From the NCBI RefSeq assembly GCF_046557615.1, contig NZ_JBKIII010000002.1, positions 806,001 to 870,000 of the forward strand: a stretch of DNA of 64,000 nt, read 5' to 3'. Shown piece by piece: positions 24,032-32,784 of the stretch. The DNA comes from Haloferax sp046557615 (lineage in GTDB: Archaea; Halobacteriota; Halobacteria; Halobacteriales; Haloferacaceae). A model generated the notes under the pieces. It was given only the letters and a program-made list of their open reading frames with translations. It did not search any database and was not told the origin of the DNA. Position 1 is the first letter of the stretch, and each line of letters starts with the position of its first letter. A program made the position numbers and the translations under genes.

Positions 24032-26506
24032 TCAGGAGGACACAGAGGTCGGCGCATCGGTCCCGCGCTGGGTCAGTTGCTCCCAGACGACGAGCGTCGG
24101 AGGCGTGACCACGAGCGCGGTCAGATACGAGTAGAAGATACTCAGGGCGGTCACGATACCGAACTGCCCGAGGACGGGTGTGATGGCGATAGCGAGTACG
24201 CCGAGGCCGGTGGTCGTGGTGAGCATACTTCCGGTGAGTGCGCCACCGGTCCCGCCGACGGTCAGCCGAAGCGCCTCGAAGAGGTCACCGCCAGCGTTGT
24301 ACTCGTCGGAGAATCGGTGGACGACGTGGGCAGAGTAGTCGATACCCAACCCGATTGCAATCGAGAGAATCGTCGCTGTCAACGCGTTCAATGGGATGCC
24401 GAGATAGCGCATCGACCCTGCGAGGAGGGCAATTGTGACCACGATGGGCACGACGTTGACCACCCCGAGCGAGCCTTTCCCCTCGAGCAGTTGGTAGATG
24501 AGTACCAAGAACACTGCTGTCACCGAGAGTGCGATGGCGAGACTGTTGACCGCGGACATGAAGATAGTGTCCGAGACGGCTTTGAACACCACCGTACTGC
24601 CGGTCGCAGTCGCGTCCATCCGGAGTTTGTCGGCGACTTCCTTGCCGTCAGCGACGATTTCGTCTTGGGTCGCATCGCCTTTGACCGTGTAGACAATGCG
24701 CGTCTTGCGGTAGTCGTCGGAGATGTAGGACGCCGCCTGCGACGAGACCGGAGATGCGAGCAGTTCGTCGTAAATCTGTTCGAGGTTGTCGTCCGGGACC
24801 CCGTTATCGTTCGCGTCGTTGCGGGCGACGAGCGCCGCAAATTCGGGGTCTTGTGCCGCGTAGTTCTGGATGACGGTGACGATGCTCGTCGATTCGGCAC
24901 GCCGGTCCTCGACGACGAACGACTCCGGCGGCGACTCTCCGGTGCGATAAATCTCTTCGAGCGCAGAGTCGTGCCTGAGTTGGCCTTCGACGTACAACGT
25001 CACACTGTCGCCTTGCGTACTTTCGAAGGTGTCTTCGAGGTAGTTCAGGTCGCGTGTGACGGTGTACACGCCGGGTTTGAACGGTTCGGGGAGTTGCTGG
25101 AGAACGGCTGGTTGGTCCTCCGGCGGCAGGAAGTCCTCTTGGGAGAACGTGGTATCGACGCCAGTCCCGTAGGCACCTGCACCCATACTAATCAGCACCA
25201 CGACGACGAGGAACAGTCGCGGCGCACGGCGACCGATGACGACACCGACCGAGAGGACACGTGCGAGCAGTCCGCCCTCGTTTCCGAGTGGTGTCGAACC
25301 GAATTCTGGGACGTTGTACTTGGAGCGCAGTTCGTCAGCGTAGAGCTTAGCGGCCGGGAGGAACACCCCGAAGATGAGGAAGGTAAAGAGGATACCCACC
25401 GCCGCGACGAGACCGAAGTCTCGAATCGGCGCGAGGTCACTCGTGAGGTTCGAGAGGAACCCAATCACCGTCGTCGCGGTGACGATGAAGAACGCCACCG
25501 AGAGTTGTTTCACCGTGACACGCATCGAGGGACGGGGCGCAACGTCTTTGATGCGTTCTTCACGGTAGCGATTGACCGCGTGGATACCGAAGTCGATACC
25601 AACTGCGAGGAGCAGTGGAGGCACCGCGATGAGCATCTGACTGAACGGTATATCTGCCAGTCCCATGAATCCGAACGTCCAGACGATAGCGAGACCCAGC
25701 GAGATGACTCCGAGAAGGAGGTCGATGGGGTCGCGGTAGGCGATGACGAGGAAGGCGAAGATGAGCAACACTGCGGCGGGAACGACCAGCAAGAGCGAGT
25801 CGACGATGACGTTACCCAGCTCGCTGGAGATGATACCGCTCCCGAAGACAGTGATGTCGCTGTCGGCGACGGAGGTCATCGTTTGAATCTCCGTTTGGAT
25901 GTCCGTCAGCGGGCTCGTCCCCGAGGTACCGGCACTCGATGAGATACCGGGAACTTCGTGAGAGACGACGCCAATCGTCGCCGACGCCGAGACCGACTCG
26001 TGGTTGAAGTCGTTACTCAACAGAGAGGCGACGCCGGGATTGGAGGTTGCCTGCCGTGCCGCGGCGCGAACCTCAGACTGCGAGGCGGTCTCCATTGCCG
26101 CAATCTGGGCGTCGATAGTCGTCGCCGACGGGTCGAGTGTCTGTGCGACAGTCGAAGCGACCGACGATGCAGAGGTTGCCCGGAGGTCCGAACGCTCGAG
26201 GATGCTCTGCTGTAAGCGTAACATATCGAGCATCGCCGACTTCGAGAGGACGTTCGAGTCGCGTTGGATGAGCTGTGTACTCCCTGAACTCGTCTCGAAC
26301 GCGGGAGTGAACTCGCGGTTGACGTCGTCGAGTGCCTCCTGTGCGGGCGAATCTTCGGTGAACTGCGAGGTTCCGGCGTCGGTGGAGATGTTTCCGAGAC
26401 CGGCACCGAAGAGGAGCGTCACCACCAAGAACAGGGCGACGACCCTGCCAGGGTTCGTGACGATGTGCTCGCCGAGGCGGTCAACGTACCGTTCGTAGTC
26501 AATCAT
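24032..26506 (-). CDS. RND-superfamily exporter (MMPL/HAE3 type)
   Basis: An 824-residue membrane transporter with the duplicated RND layout. A first helix (VVALFLVVTLLFGAG) is followed by an extracellular loop of about 200 residues, then a five-helix block; the same pattern repeats in the second half. TM4-type sequences LAVGIDFGIHAVNRY (near 318) and GLGIDYSAHVVHRF (near 725) hold the acidic residues typical of proton-coupled RND pumps. The family moves lipids or hydrophobic compounds outward. It is 15 bases downstream of the COG1361-type gene, so they are probably one operon. Confidence 0.9.
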   Translation of the reverse strand: MIDYERYVDRLGEHIVTNPGRVVALFLVVTLLFGAGLGNISTDAGTSQFTEDSPAQEALDDVNREFTPAFETSSGSTQLIQRDSNVLSKSAMLDMLRLQQSILERSDLRATSASSVASTVAQTLDPSATTIDAQIAAMETASQSEVRAAARQATSNPGVASLLSNDFNHESVSASATIGVVSHEVPGISSSAGTSGTSPLTDIQTEIQTMTSVADSDITVFGSGIISSELGNVIVDSLLLVVPAAVLLIFAFLVIAYRDPIDLLLGVISLGLAIVWTFGFMGLADIPFSQMLIAVPPLLLAVGIDFGIHAVNRYREERIKDVAPRPSMRVTVKQLSVAFFIVTATTVIGFLSNLTSDLAPIRDFGLVAAVGILFTFLIFGVFLPAAKLYADELRSKYNVPEFGSTPLGNEGGLLARVLSVGVVIGRRAPRLFLVVVVLISMGAGAYGTGVDTTFSQEDFLPPEDQPAVLQQLPEPFKPGVYTVTRDLNYLEDTFESTQGDSVTLYVEGQLRHDSALEEIYRTGESPPESFVVEDRRAESTSIVTVIQNYAAQDPEFAALVARNDANDNGVPDDNLEQIYDELLASPVSSQAASYISDDYRKTRIVYTVKGDATQDEIVADGKEVADKLRMDATATGSTVVFKAVSDTIFMSAVNSLAIALSVTAVFLVLIYQLLEGKGSLGVVNVVPIVVTIALLAGSMRYLGIPLNALTATILSIAIGLGIDYSAHVVHRFSDEYNAGGDLFEALRLTVGGTGGALTGSMLTTTTGLGVLAIAITPVLGQFGIVTALSIFYSYLTALVVTPPTLVVWEQLTQRGTDAPTSVSS

Positions 26507-26521
26507 GATTGGATGGAGGGG

Positions 26522-28147
26522 TTACCGGCGGTACCAGAGGAAGCCGACAATGCCGAGGCCGATGATGACGACGCCGCCAATCAGTGGGACCGGCAGACCG
26601 TTGCCACCTTCACTCTCGGTGACCGTGACGGGGACCGCGTAGGAGTCCGAGAGTTTGCGCTCGCCGTCTTCGTTCTCGTACTGGAAGTCGATGTCGAACG
26701 AGTAGGTCTTCGGCGTCGCCGACGAGGCCGCACTCATTCCAAGTGCAATCTCTTCCGACTCACCGGGTGCGAGTTCGTCGATGAAGGCCGTGTCGTCCGA
26801 GAGACCGAGCGGACTGTCGGCGAAGGCCTTGGCGTCGATGTTACGGAAGGTTTCGTCGCCGTTGTTGGTGACGACGAGGACCATCGTCTGCGAGGAACCG
26901 GCTTCGAGCGACTCGTTTTTCATCTCGACGTCGAAGAGGTTCTGTTTTGGTTCGACCTGCGTCTCCATCGTGAGCGACTTCGACTGCTGAACGTCACCGT
27001 CGGCGTTGCGGTATTCGACGACGTAGTTCAGTTGTCGAACGCCCGCGTCGGCGGAGTCACTCACTTCGACGGTGAACTCGAAGTCAGACGACTGGCCGAC
27101 TTCGAGCGTGCCGAGTGCGTACTCGGTCTCTTTGATGTTCGTCGTCGGGGAGTTCGAGGAGATGACGACGACGGCGTTACGCGCCGTGTCCGGGCCGTCG
27201 TTCGTAATGGTTCCGCTGACGCTCGTTTCGCGGCCGACCTGGAGCGTCGAGTCCGTCGCATCGAGCGAGAACGACTGCTCGGCGAGCGGCGTCAGGCCCG
27301 TCGCGAGGTTCTTCGACTGCTTCGGGACGCCGTCGTCATCTTCGTAGTTGACGACGGCTGAAAGGGTGTACTGCTGGACACCGGCGTTTGGTGCAATTGT
27401 CGCCTTGTATTCGAGTTCGCGCGTCTCGTTGACGCCCCACTCACCGGCGTAGCGGCTTGCCGTGTTCGCCTGGCCGAAGGTGACACTGGGGTTCTGCGAG
27501 GTGAGCGTCACAGACGAGTCGTACGCAGGTTGCGAACCGGTGTTCCGCATGGTCAACGTGACAGTTCCGCTGCCGCCGACTTGGGCAGTCGTCTCGGTAG
27601 AGACGATTTCGAAGCTCGGTGCCTCCTCGACGACGACGGTCACGGGAATCTCGGTGGTCGTCTCTTCTTCGTTCTGGACGTCGCCGTTGTCACGAACGGA
27701 TTCGTCGTATTCGTACTCCGCGACGAGCGTCATGTCGTAGGTGCCCGGTGCAACGTCCTCTTTGACCGAGATGGAGAACGCCGCTTCCTTTTGGCTTCCG
27801 TGCGGGATGTCGCCGACGGGGAGCGTCGCCGTGTTCACTTCAATCGGTGCCTCACCGGATTCGAGCGTCAGGCGAACGTTGCGTGCGGAGCGAACTTGTG
27901 CTTCGAGTTTGCTCCGTTGTTGGTCATCCAGCGACGCGGAACTCTCCGACGAGGAGAACTTTCGGTACTCGGTGTCGCCGCCGTAGTTGGTGATGACGAC
28001 GTTGACCGACGTTTCTTGCCCGGGAGCGAGTTTGTTGCTCGGTGCGTACGCTTGGAGATTCGGTTCGCCGACGATACCGGCCATGGCTGGACTCGGAAGA
28101 GCAACCAACACGACCAATATGACCGCGAGTGCGCGTGAGAGTTTCAT
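26522..28147 (-). CDS. Secreted, membrane-anchored multidomain protein (COG1361/CARDB-like) of the RND operon
   Basis: A 541-residue exported protein. The first 24 residues are a signal peptide (LSRALAVILVVLVALPSPAMA, cleavage near AMA). Several beta-sandwich repeats follow, each with a V-x-N-x-G-x-x/T-N-x-G type strand, like CARDB or S-layer accessory domains. A C-terminal helix (PLIGGVVIIGLGIVGFLWYR) and basic end anchor it. Such COG1361 proteins often precede MMPL pumps in archaea and may form the extracellular part. The ATG at 28147 is set by the signal peptide. Confidence 0.85.
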   Translation of the reverse strand: MKLSRALAVILVVLVALPSPAMAGIVGEPNLQAYAPSNKLAPGQETSVNVVITNYGGDTEYRKFSSSESSASLDDQQRSKLEAQVRSARNVRLTLESGEAPIEVNTATLPVGDIPHGSQKEAAFSISVKEDVAPGTYDMTLVAEYEYDESVRDNGDVQNEEETTTEIPVTVVVEEAPSFEIVSTETTAQVGGSGTVTLTMRNTGSQPAYDSSVTLTSQNPSVTFGQANTASRYAGEWGVNETRELEYKATIAPNAGVQQYTLSAVVNYEDDDGVPKQSKNLATGLTPLAEQSFSLDATDSTLQVGRETSVSGTITNDGPDTARNAVVVISSNSPTTNIKETEYALGTLEVGQSSDFEFTVEVSDSADAGVRQLNYVVEYRNADGDVQQSKSLTMETQVEPKQNLFDVEMKNESLEAGSSQTMVLVVTNNGDETFRNIDAKAFADSPLGLSDDTAFIDELAPGESEEIALGMSAASSATPKTYSFDIDFQYENEDGERKLSDSYAVPVTVTESEGGNGLPVPLIGGVVIIGLGIVGFLWYRR

Positions 28148-28269
28148 AGGAGATACAGTGTGTGGTGGTGTGTGCGTGTGGTGACAGCAGCACGAGTGTA
28201 CAAAGCAGACGTCGGACCATGCCGACTGACTGAACGTACAATCAACACCTGAGCGTTGAAGGCTGTAGG

Positions 28270-28291
28270 TATAAATTGAACGAAACTTCAA
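28270..28291 (-). promoter_or_regulatory. TATA box and inverted repeat before the RND operon
   Basis: The minus strand has ATTTATA at 28276-28270. Just upstream, 28276-28291 carries the inverted repeat TTGAA-N6-TTCAA, which overlaps the TFB-recognition side of the box. A TetR-type regulator is encoded at the end of the same unit, so this is a good operator candidate. Placement gives a leader of about 100 nt before the gene starting at 28147. Confidence 0.4.
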
Positions 28292-28354
28292 AAAACAGAA
28301 ACCAGATTCATCGGAGCGTGAGTGCTGAACGAGAAGGAATCGCGGGAGTGCGCT

Positions 28355-29317
28355 TTATGCGCCGATGTACTCTTCGTTGATCGTCCAGTCGCCTTCGCCG
28401 TCGCGGACGAGATACTCGCCGTAGTAGGGTACACGGCTGGCGACGACTTCTTCGAACGCGTCTCGAATCTCGTCGCGCGTCATCTCGCCCATCGGGCGTA
28501 AGTCGTCGTTGCGGTTGAGACAGCCTTTGAGGTGGCCTTGGTGTGTCACGCGCACGCGGTGGCAGTTCGCGCAGAACTCGGCGTTCTCCACTGGGTCCAC
28601 GATTTCGACCATGCCCTTGCCGATGTGGTAGCGGCGGCGGTGGTGCATGTCGCGGACTTCCGTCTCGTCGGCGATATCGTTCAACCAGCGGTGAACGCGG
28701 TCGATGTCGATGTTCCAGTCCGGTCGCCCCGTGAGTTCGGGCATGTACTGGATGAGCTGTAGTTGGAGCCCCTCGTTCTCGGCGACGTAGTCCACCATCT
28801 CCTCGACGTAGCCCGCTGTGTGGGTAAACACGACCATGTTGAGTTTGACCGGCGTCAGGCCCGCTTCGACGGCCGTCTTCACGCCTTCCATCACCTTGTC
28901 GTAGGCACCAGATTTCGTGATTTCCGCGAACGCTTTCGGGTCGAGCGCGTCCTGCGAGACGTTGACTCTATCGAGGCCCGCTTCGACGAGGTCTTCGGCA
29001 CGCTCCGGGAGGAACGTCCCGTTCGTCGTCAACGAGGTTTCCATCGAGTCCGGCGTGCGCTCGATAATCTCTTCGAGGTCGGCTCGGAGCATCGGCTCGC
29101 CGCCGGTGAACTTCACTTTCTTGACCCCGTACTCCTCGACGACTTCCAAAAATCGCACCACGTCGTCGGCGCTCATCTCGTTGTCCGACGCGTCCATCGG
29201 CCCTCGTGTGTCGCCCAGCCCTTCGTTGTGACAATAGATGCAGTCGAAGTTGCACCGGTCGGTAAGAGAGATACGAACACCGGTTACTTCTCTGCCAAAG
29301 TCATCCGCCAACACCAT
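28355..29317 (-). CDS. moaA: GTP 3',8-cyclase MoaA (molybdenum cofactor synthesis)
   Basis: A 320-residue radical-SAM enzyme for the first step of molybdopterin synthesis. The N-terminal cluster motif CNFDCIYC is near residue 22. A second Fe-S site is formed by C-x2-C-x13-C near 250-267 (CANCHRVRV ... GHLKGC). Sequence KFTGGEPMLR is the SAM/GGE motif. The usual C-terminal double glycine is not present; it ends EYIGA, as in some archaeal forms. Divergent from the Mrp/ApbC gene. Confidence 0.93.
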   Translation of the reverse strand: MVLADDFGREVTGVRISLTDRCNFDCIYCHNEGLGDTRGPMDASDNEMSADDVVRFLEVVEEYGVKKVKFTGGEPMLRADLEEIIERTPDSMETSLTTNGTFLPERAEDLVEAGLDRVNVSQDALDPKAFAEITKSGAYDKVMEGVKTAVEAGLTPVKLNMVVFTHTAGYVEEMVDYVAENEGLQLQLIQYMPELTGRPDWNIDIDRVHRWLNDIADETEVRDMHHRRRYHIGKGMVEIVDPVENAEFCANCHRVRVTHQGHLKGCLNRNDDLRPMGEMTRDEIRDAFEEVVASRVPYYGEYLVRDGEGDWTINEEYIGA

Positions 29318-29485
29318 GTCAGGAGTGTACGTGGGAGCGGTGATAAATTCGAGGTGTCAACGCACCCAGAAGTAACTGAATTGGGTTACGTTCATTCAGA
29401 GATGTCGGTGAATGTGGCCGCATTTCTCACATCCGATGCACGGGCTTACAAAACCCTTATCGGCTACACTACCGGAGACACGGGC

Positions 29486-30529
29486 ATGGACGAAGCCGAC
29501 GTACGAGACCGCCTGCGAGCGGTCGAGGACCCCGAACTCGGCGACGACATCGTTTCTCTCGGATTGGTGAACGCCATCGAAGTCGATGGTGACACCGCCC
29601 GCGTGTCGCTCGCACTCGGGGCACCGTACTCACCCTCGGAAACCACTATCGGGCGTCGAGTTCGCGAGGCACTCGCAGAGATGGGATTGGAAGCAGACCT
29701 CAGTGCAAAAATTCCCTCTGACCGCGCCCCCGACGAAGAGGTTCTTCCGGGCGTAACGAACATCATCGCCGTCGCCTCCGGAAAGGGCGGTGTCGGCAAA
29801 TCGACCGTCGCCGTCAACCTCGCCGCCGGACTCTCGAAACTCGGTGCGCGAGTCGGTCTCTTCGACGCCGACATCTACGGGCCGAACGTCCCTCGGATGG
29901 TCGCCGCCGAAGACGCACCGCAGGCGACCCAATCGCAAACCATCGTCCCGCCCGAAAAGTACGGGATGAAGCTCATGTCGATGGCATTTCTCGTCGGCGA
30001 AGACGACCCCGTCATCTGGCGTGGGCCGATGGTTCACCAACTCCTGACGCAACTGGTCGAAGACGTGGAGTGGGGCAAACTCGATTACCTCGTTCTCGAC
30101 CTGCCACCGGGGACCGGAGACACACAGTTGACCATCCTTCAGACGCTCCCACTCACGGGTGCGGTCATCGTCACGACGCCGCAGAGCGTCGCGCTCGACG
30201 ACGCCAACAAAGGACTCCGGATGTTCGGCAAGCACGATACCACCGTTCTCGGAATCGTCGAGAACATGAGTACGTTCCGCTGTCCCGACTGCGGCAACAG
30301 TCACGATATCTTTGGTGCAGGTGGCGGTCGCGACTTCGCCGCGTCGAACGACCTGCCATTCCTCGGTGCGCTTCCGCTCGACCCCGCCGTCCGCGAAGGT
30401 GGCGACGGTGGTCGCCCAATCGTCCTCGACGACGACAGTGGCACGGCCGACGCGTTCCGCGTAATGACCGAGAACGTCGCCAACATGACCGGCGTCGTCC
30501 AGCGACGGAAGATTGCCAACGATGAGTGA
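29486..30529 (+). CDS. apbC: Mrp/ApbC/NBP35-type Fe-S cluster carrier ATPase
   Basis: A 347-residue protein. Residues 1-75 are an MIP18/DUF59 domain (RAVEDPELGDDIVSLGLVN). Residues 90-340 are a deviant Walker A ATPase with ASGKGGVGKST near 97, DADIYGPNVPRM near 120, LVLDLPPGTGDTQL near 196 and the Fe-S ligand pair CPDC near 265. The family receives and hands over Fe-S clusters. The ATG at 29486 (MDEADVRDRL) is standard; one in frame at 29402 would add 28 residues. Its end overlaps the next gene by eight bases. Confidence 0.92.
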   Translation: MDEADVRDRLRAVEDPELGDDIVSLGLVNAIEVDGDTARVSLALGAPYSPSETTIGRRVREALAEMGLEADLSAKIPSDRAPDEEVLPGVTNIIAVASGKGGVGKSTVAVNLAAGLSKLGARVGLFDADIYGPNVPRMVAAEDAPQATQSQTIVPPEKYGMKLMSMAFLVGEDDPVIWRGPMVHQLLTQLVEDVEWGKLDYLVLDLPPGTGDTQLTILQTLPLTGAVIVTTPQSVALDDANKGLRMFGKHDTTVLGIVENMSTFRCPDCGNSHDIFGAGGGRDFAASNDLPFLGALPLDPAVREGGDGGRPIVLDDDSGTADAFRVMTENVANMTGVVQRRKIANDE

Positions 30530-30809
30530 CGACGACCGACCCGACCCGGAACAGGACGCCGACGACGTGGATTGGGAGATGGCCCCAGACTCCGACGCTG
30601 ACTTCGAAAACAGCGAGAAAAAGCGGGAGTCACTCCGCGAAATCGCCGACGAAATCTACGGCGACTCCTCCGAGAGCCGGCAGATATCGGCGATTCTCTA
30701 CCGCGTGAGCGATCTCTACGACCCCGACGGGGATACCTCACCCGAGGAGATTTACCTCAACGTCCGACACGTCATGGACATCAAGGCGAAAGGCGGACTC
30801 GACCGCTGA
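30522..30809 (+). CDS. Small acidic conserved protein after apbC
   Basis: A 95-residue protein, 30 of its first 40 residues polar and acidic, followed by a helical conserved part (SLREIADEIYG... ISAILYRVSDLYDPDGDTS...). I do not recognise the family by function. Overlap with the apbC stop by eight bases indicates translational coupling, so a helper role in Fe-S delivery is possible. Confidence 0.72.
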   Translation: MSDDDRPDPEQDADDVDWEMAPDSDADFENSEKKRESLREIADEIYGDSSESRQISAILYRVSDLYDPDGDTSPEEIYLNVRHVMDIKAKGGLDR

Positions 30810-30992
30810 ACGGGCTGTTCCCACCGCATCCTCCCGATTCCAGCGTTCACTTTCACTGCTTGCTAGCACGGCTCTCGGCCGAAATCGTGAATTTCGAGAC
30901 TCAGCGCGCATAATTCACATTATTTCACTTTCACTCTGCACCCCTCGTCGTTGGGACCGGGTTGGTTTTAGTTTCGGAGTCGAACACTCTGT

Positions 30993-31628
30993 GTGGACGC
31001 GAATCAACGTCAGTTCAAGAACCCCTTCTCGATGGACGCCGACTGTACCAACTGTTCGGCGTTGTGCGAGACCCGAGAGCAGGTCGTCCACGGCTACGGC
31101 GACGTGGGCGCGGAATTCCTGTTTGTCGGCGAATCTCCGAGTGCCACCGCCGAACAAACTGGTGTGCCCTTTACCGGCGACGAGGCAGGCGAGCGAGTGC
31201 AGTCCATCCTCGGTGAACTCGGTTTCGTCCGGTCGGAACCGGACGCTGACGAACCGGACATCCAGAACGCCTTCGTGACCTATCTGACCCGGTGTCGTCA
31301 CCCCAAACGCGGACCGACCGAGAACGAGATTTCGACCTGTGAACCGTTCTTGAACGCCGAAATTCGGATGATTAACCCGCACATCATCGTTCCAATCGGG
31401 CAGGCCGCACTGGAAGCCCTCGCCTTCGATTACACCACGCGCGCAGCCGATAGCTTCGACATCGACGCCGAACACGCGACGACCATCCGCGGTCGTGGGT
31501 TCGAACTCGTGCCGATGAAAGACCCAGCCGAGCAGACCGACGACGACACCGAAGCGTTCGTCGAACACGTCATCGAGAACGTCTTCGACCGCGACTACCG
31601 CCAGACCAAGGGTCGCCAGAGTCGCTGA
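30993..31628 (+). CDS. Uracil-DNA-glycosylase-superfamily protein (family 4-like, Fe-S)
   Basis: A 211-residue member of the UDG superfamily that should excise uracil. Cysteines CTNC near 18-21, C near 102 (TRCRHP) and C near 116 (STCEPF) match the four-Cys Fe-S cluster of family 4. Motif 1 is GESPSATAEQTGVPF near 47. At the place of motif 2 (usually H-P-S/A) the sequence reads VPMKDPAEQ, without the expected His, so activity or specificity may differ. The start is a GTG at 30993. The upstream 183-base gap 30810-30992 has AT-rich promoter-like sequence only. Confidence 0.8.
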   Translation: MDANQRQFKNPFSMDADCTNCSALCETREQVVHGYGDVGAEFLFVGESPSATAEQTGVPFTGDEAGERVQSILGELGFVRSEPDADEPDIQNAFVTYLTRCRHPKRGPTENEISTCEPFLNAEIRMINPHIIVPIGQAALEALAFDYTTRAADSFDIDAEHATTIRGRGFELVPMKDPAEQTDDDTEAFVEHVIENVFDRDYRQTKGRQSR

Positions 31629-31692
31629 GGGCCGCCGAAGTCGCCGAGTCGCAAGCGGCGACTTGAAGGGTTCCCCGGACTGACGTGACGCT

Positions 31693-32448
31693 ATGACCAC
31701 CGTCGCTATTCTCGCCGAGCCACCACGACCGGGATTGGTTCTCTCGTCGCTCGCAGAAACGAGTCCTCTCTCCGAAGCTGAAGCCGCCGAGTTGTACGAA
31801 GCGATGCTGAAAGACGCCGTCCTCGCCGTCTCGCGCTCGGGCGGCGAGTTGCTCGTCAACTACCGCGCTGACGACGACCTGCCAGAAGAGTACGTCGCCG
31901 ACGTCTCCGCCGAAGACGAACTCCGCGACATCGTTGCGGACGCCGTCGGCGACCTCGACGACGTTCGCTTCGAACCGCAGGTCGGTTCGTCGTTCTCTGC
32001 CCGCGCCGGAAACACGGTGACGCACCTCCTCCGCGACGAGGACATCCAATCGGTCGCCGTCGTCACGCCAACGGTCCCGCAACTCGGCCGTCAGCACATC
32101 GACACCGCGGCGATGAAACTCCGAAGTTCGCAGGTCGTCGTCGGCCCCTCGACCGAAGGTCGGGTCTTCTACGCCGGATTCACCGAGCCAATCGACTTCA
32201 CCGACGCCTACGAGACGCCGGAGATTCAGACGCTGGCCGAGTGCGCCGACGACGCGAGTCTCTCGTTCGAATACCTCCAGATGCTCCCCGTCGTGGAGAC
32301 GGGTGCCGACCTCTCCACACTCGTTCCGATTCTTCGCTCGCGCGTGGAGGCCGAGCGCCTCGTTCCCAAGCACACGACGACGCTCGTCTTCGAGTGGGGG
32401 CTTTCGGTCGAAGAAGTGGACGGCGTGTTGGAACTCGTTCGAGACTGA
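31693..32448 (+). CDS. GT-A/nucleotidyltransferase-fold protein (DUF2064-like)
   Basis: A 251-residue soluble protein. The opening TTVAILAEPPRPGLVLSSL with strands and a conserved AVVTPTVPQLGRQHIDTA stretch near 116-135 resembles DUF2064 glycosyltransferase-A-fold proteins. Typical D-x-D or Mg-binding residues are not clear, so the enzymatic reaction is unknown. It lies between the UDG-like gene and tRNA-Ser(UGA) on the same strand. Confidence 0.65.
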   Translation: MTTVAILAEPPRPGLVLSSLAETSPLSEAEAAELYEAMLKDAVLAVSRSGGELLVNYRADDDLPEEYVADVSAEDELRDIVADAVGDLDDVRFEPQVGSSFSARAGNTVTHLLRDEDIQSVAVVTPTVPQLGRQHIDTAAMKLRSSQVVVGPSTEGRVFYAGFTEPIDFTDAYETPEIQTLAECADDASLSFEYLQMLPVVETGADLSTLVPILRSRVEAERLVPKHTTTLVFEWGLSVEEVDGVLELVRD

Positions 32449-32496
32449 CCGAGAGCGACAACTCTTAGGTACCCCACCGAAAACATGGGGACGAGG

Positions 32497-32579
32497 GTGG
32501 GATGGCGGAGCGGCCTAACGCGCCTGCCTTGAAAGCAGGTTTCCTCACGGAATCCTGGGTTCAAATCCCAGTCCCACCG
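32497..32579 (+). tRNA. tRNA-Ser (anticodon UGA)
   Basis: 83 nt. The acceptor GGTGGGA pairs with TCCCACC and the discriminator is G. The anticodon stem CCTGC/GCAGG has loop CTTGAAA, giving UGA. A long extra arm and the T-arm CTGGG-TTCAAAT-CCCAG follow. Its 3' end is duplicated 131 bases downstream, with an inverted T-arm copy between. Confidence 0.95.
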
Positions 32580-32594
32580 CATTCTCAGAGAACC

Positions 32595-32622
32595 GAGACG
32601 CGTAGGTTTAGCTACGCGTCTC
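32595..32622 (+). terminator. Perfect hairpin after tRNA-Ser(UGA)
   Basis: GAGACGCGTAG (32595-32605) pairs over 11 bases with CTACGCGTCTC (32612-32622) around a six-base loop. It starts 15 bases past the tRNA and may end transcription or protect the transcript end. There is no clean T-run. Similar but sequence-unrelated hairpins follow the Thr and Glu tRNAs. Confidence 0.4.
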
Positions 32623-32646
32623 CGGTGAACGTGTGCTGTGGTCATG

Positions 32647-32717
32647 CCTGGGATTTGAATCAGGGAGCGAACGCAGTGAGCGACCGTGGTTCACAATCCC
32701 AGTCCCACCGCATTCTC
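32647..32717 (+). repeat. tRNA-linked hairpin element, copy A (Ser-UGA)
   Basis: The left arm, 32647-32659, is the reverse complement of the tRNA-Ser T-arm (12 bases). The right arm ends in a direct copy of the tRNA 3' end: 23 identical bases at 32695-32717 and 32564-32586, reaching seven bases past the tRNA. The arms pair with each other. Between them is the box CAGGGAGC, an inner segment (GAACGCAGTGAGC) and GACCGTGGTTC. Copies B (after tRNA-Thr) and C (after tRNA-Glu) share this order. Nothing else is seen in 32718-32784. Confidence 0.65.
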
Positions 32718-32784
32718 GTCAACCCCCCCATGCCACACACCACCGATGCGTAACGGCTTTGAATTGGCCCCCTAACAGTCGGGT

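Noticed and set aside
29402..29485. Upstream in-frame start for apbC
   Set aside because: It adds 28 residues without family similarity, whereas MDEADVRDRL is the usual N-terminus before the DUF59 domain.
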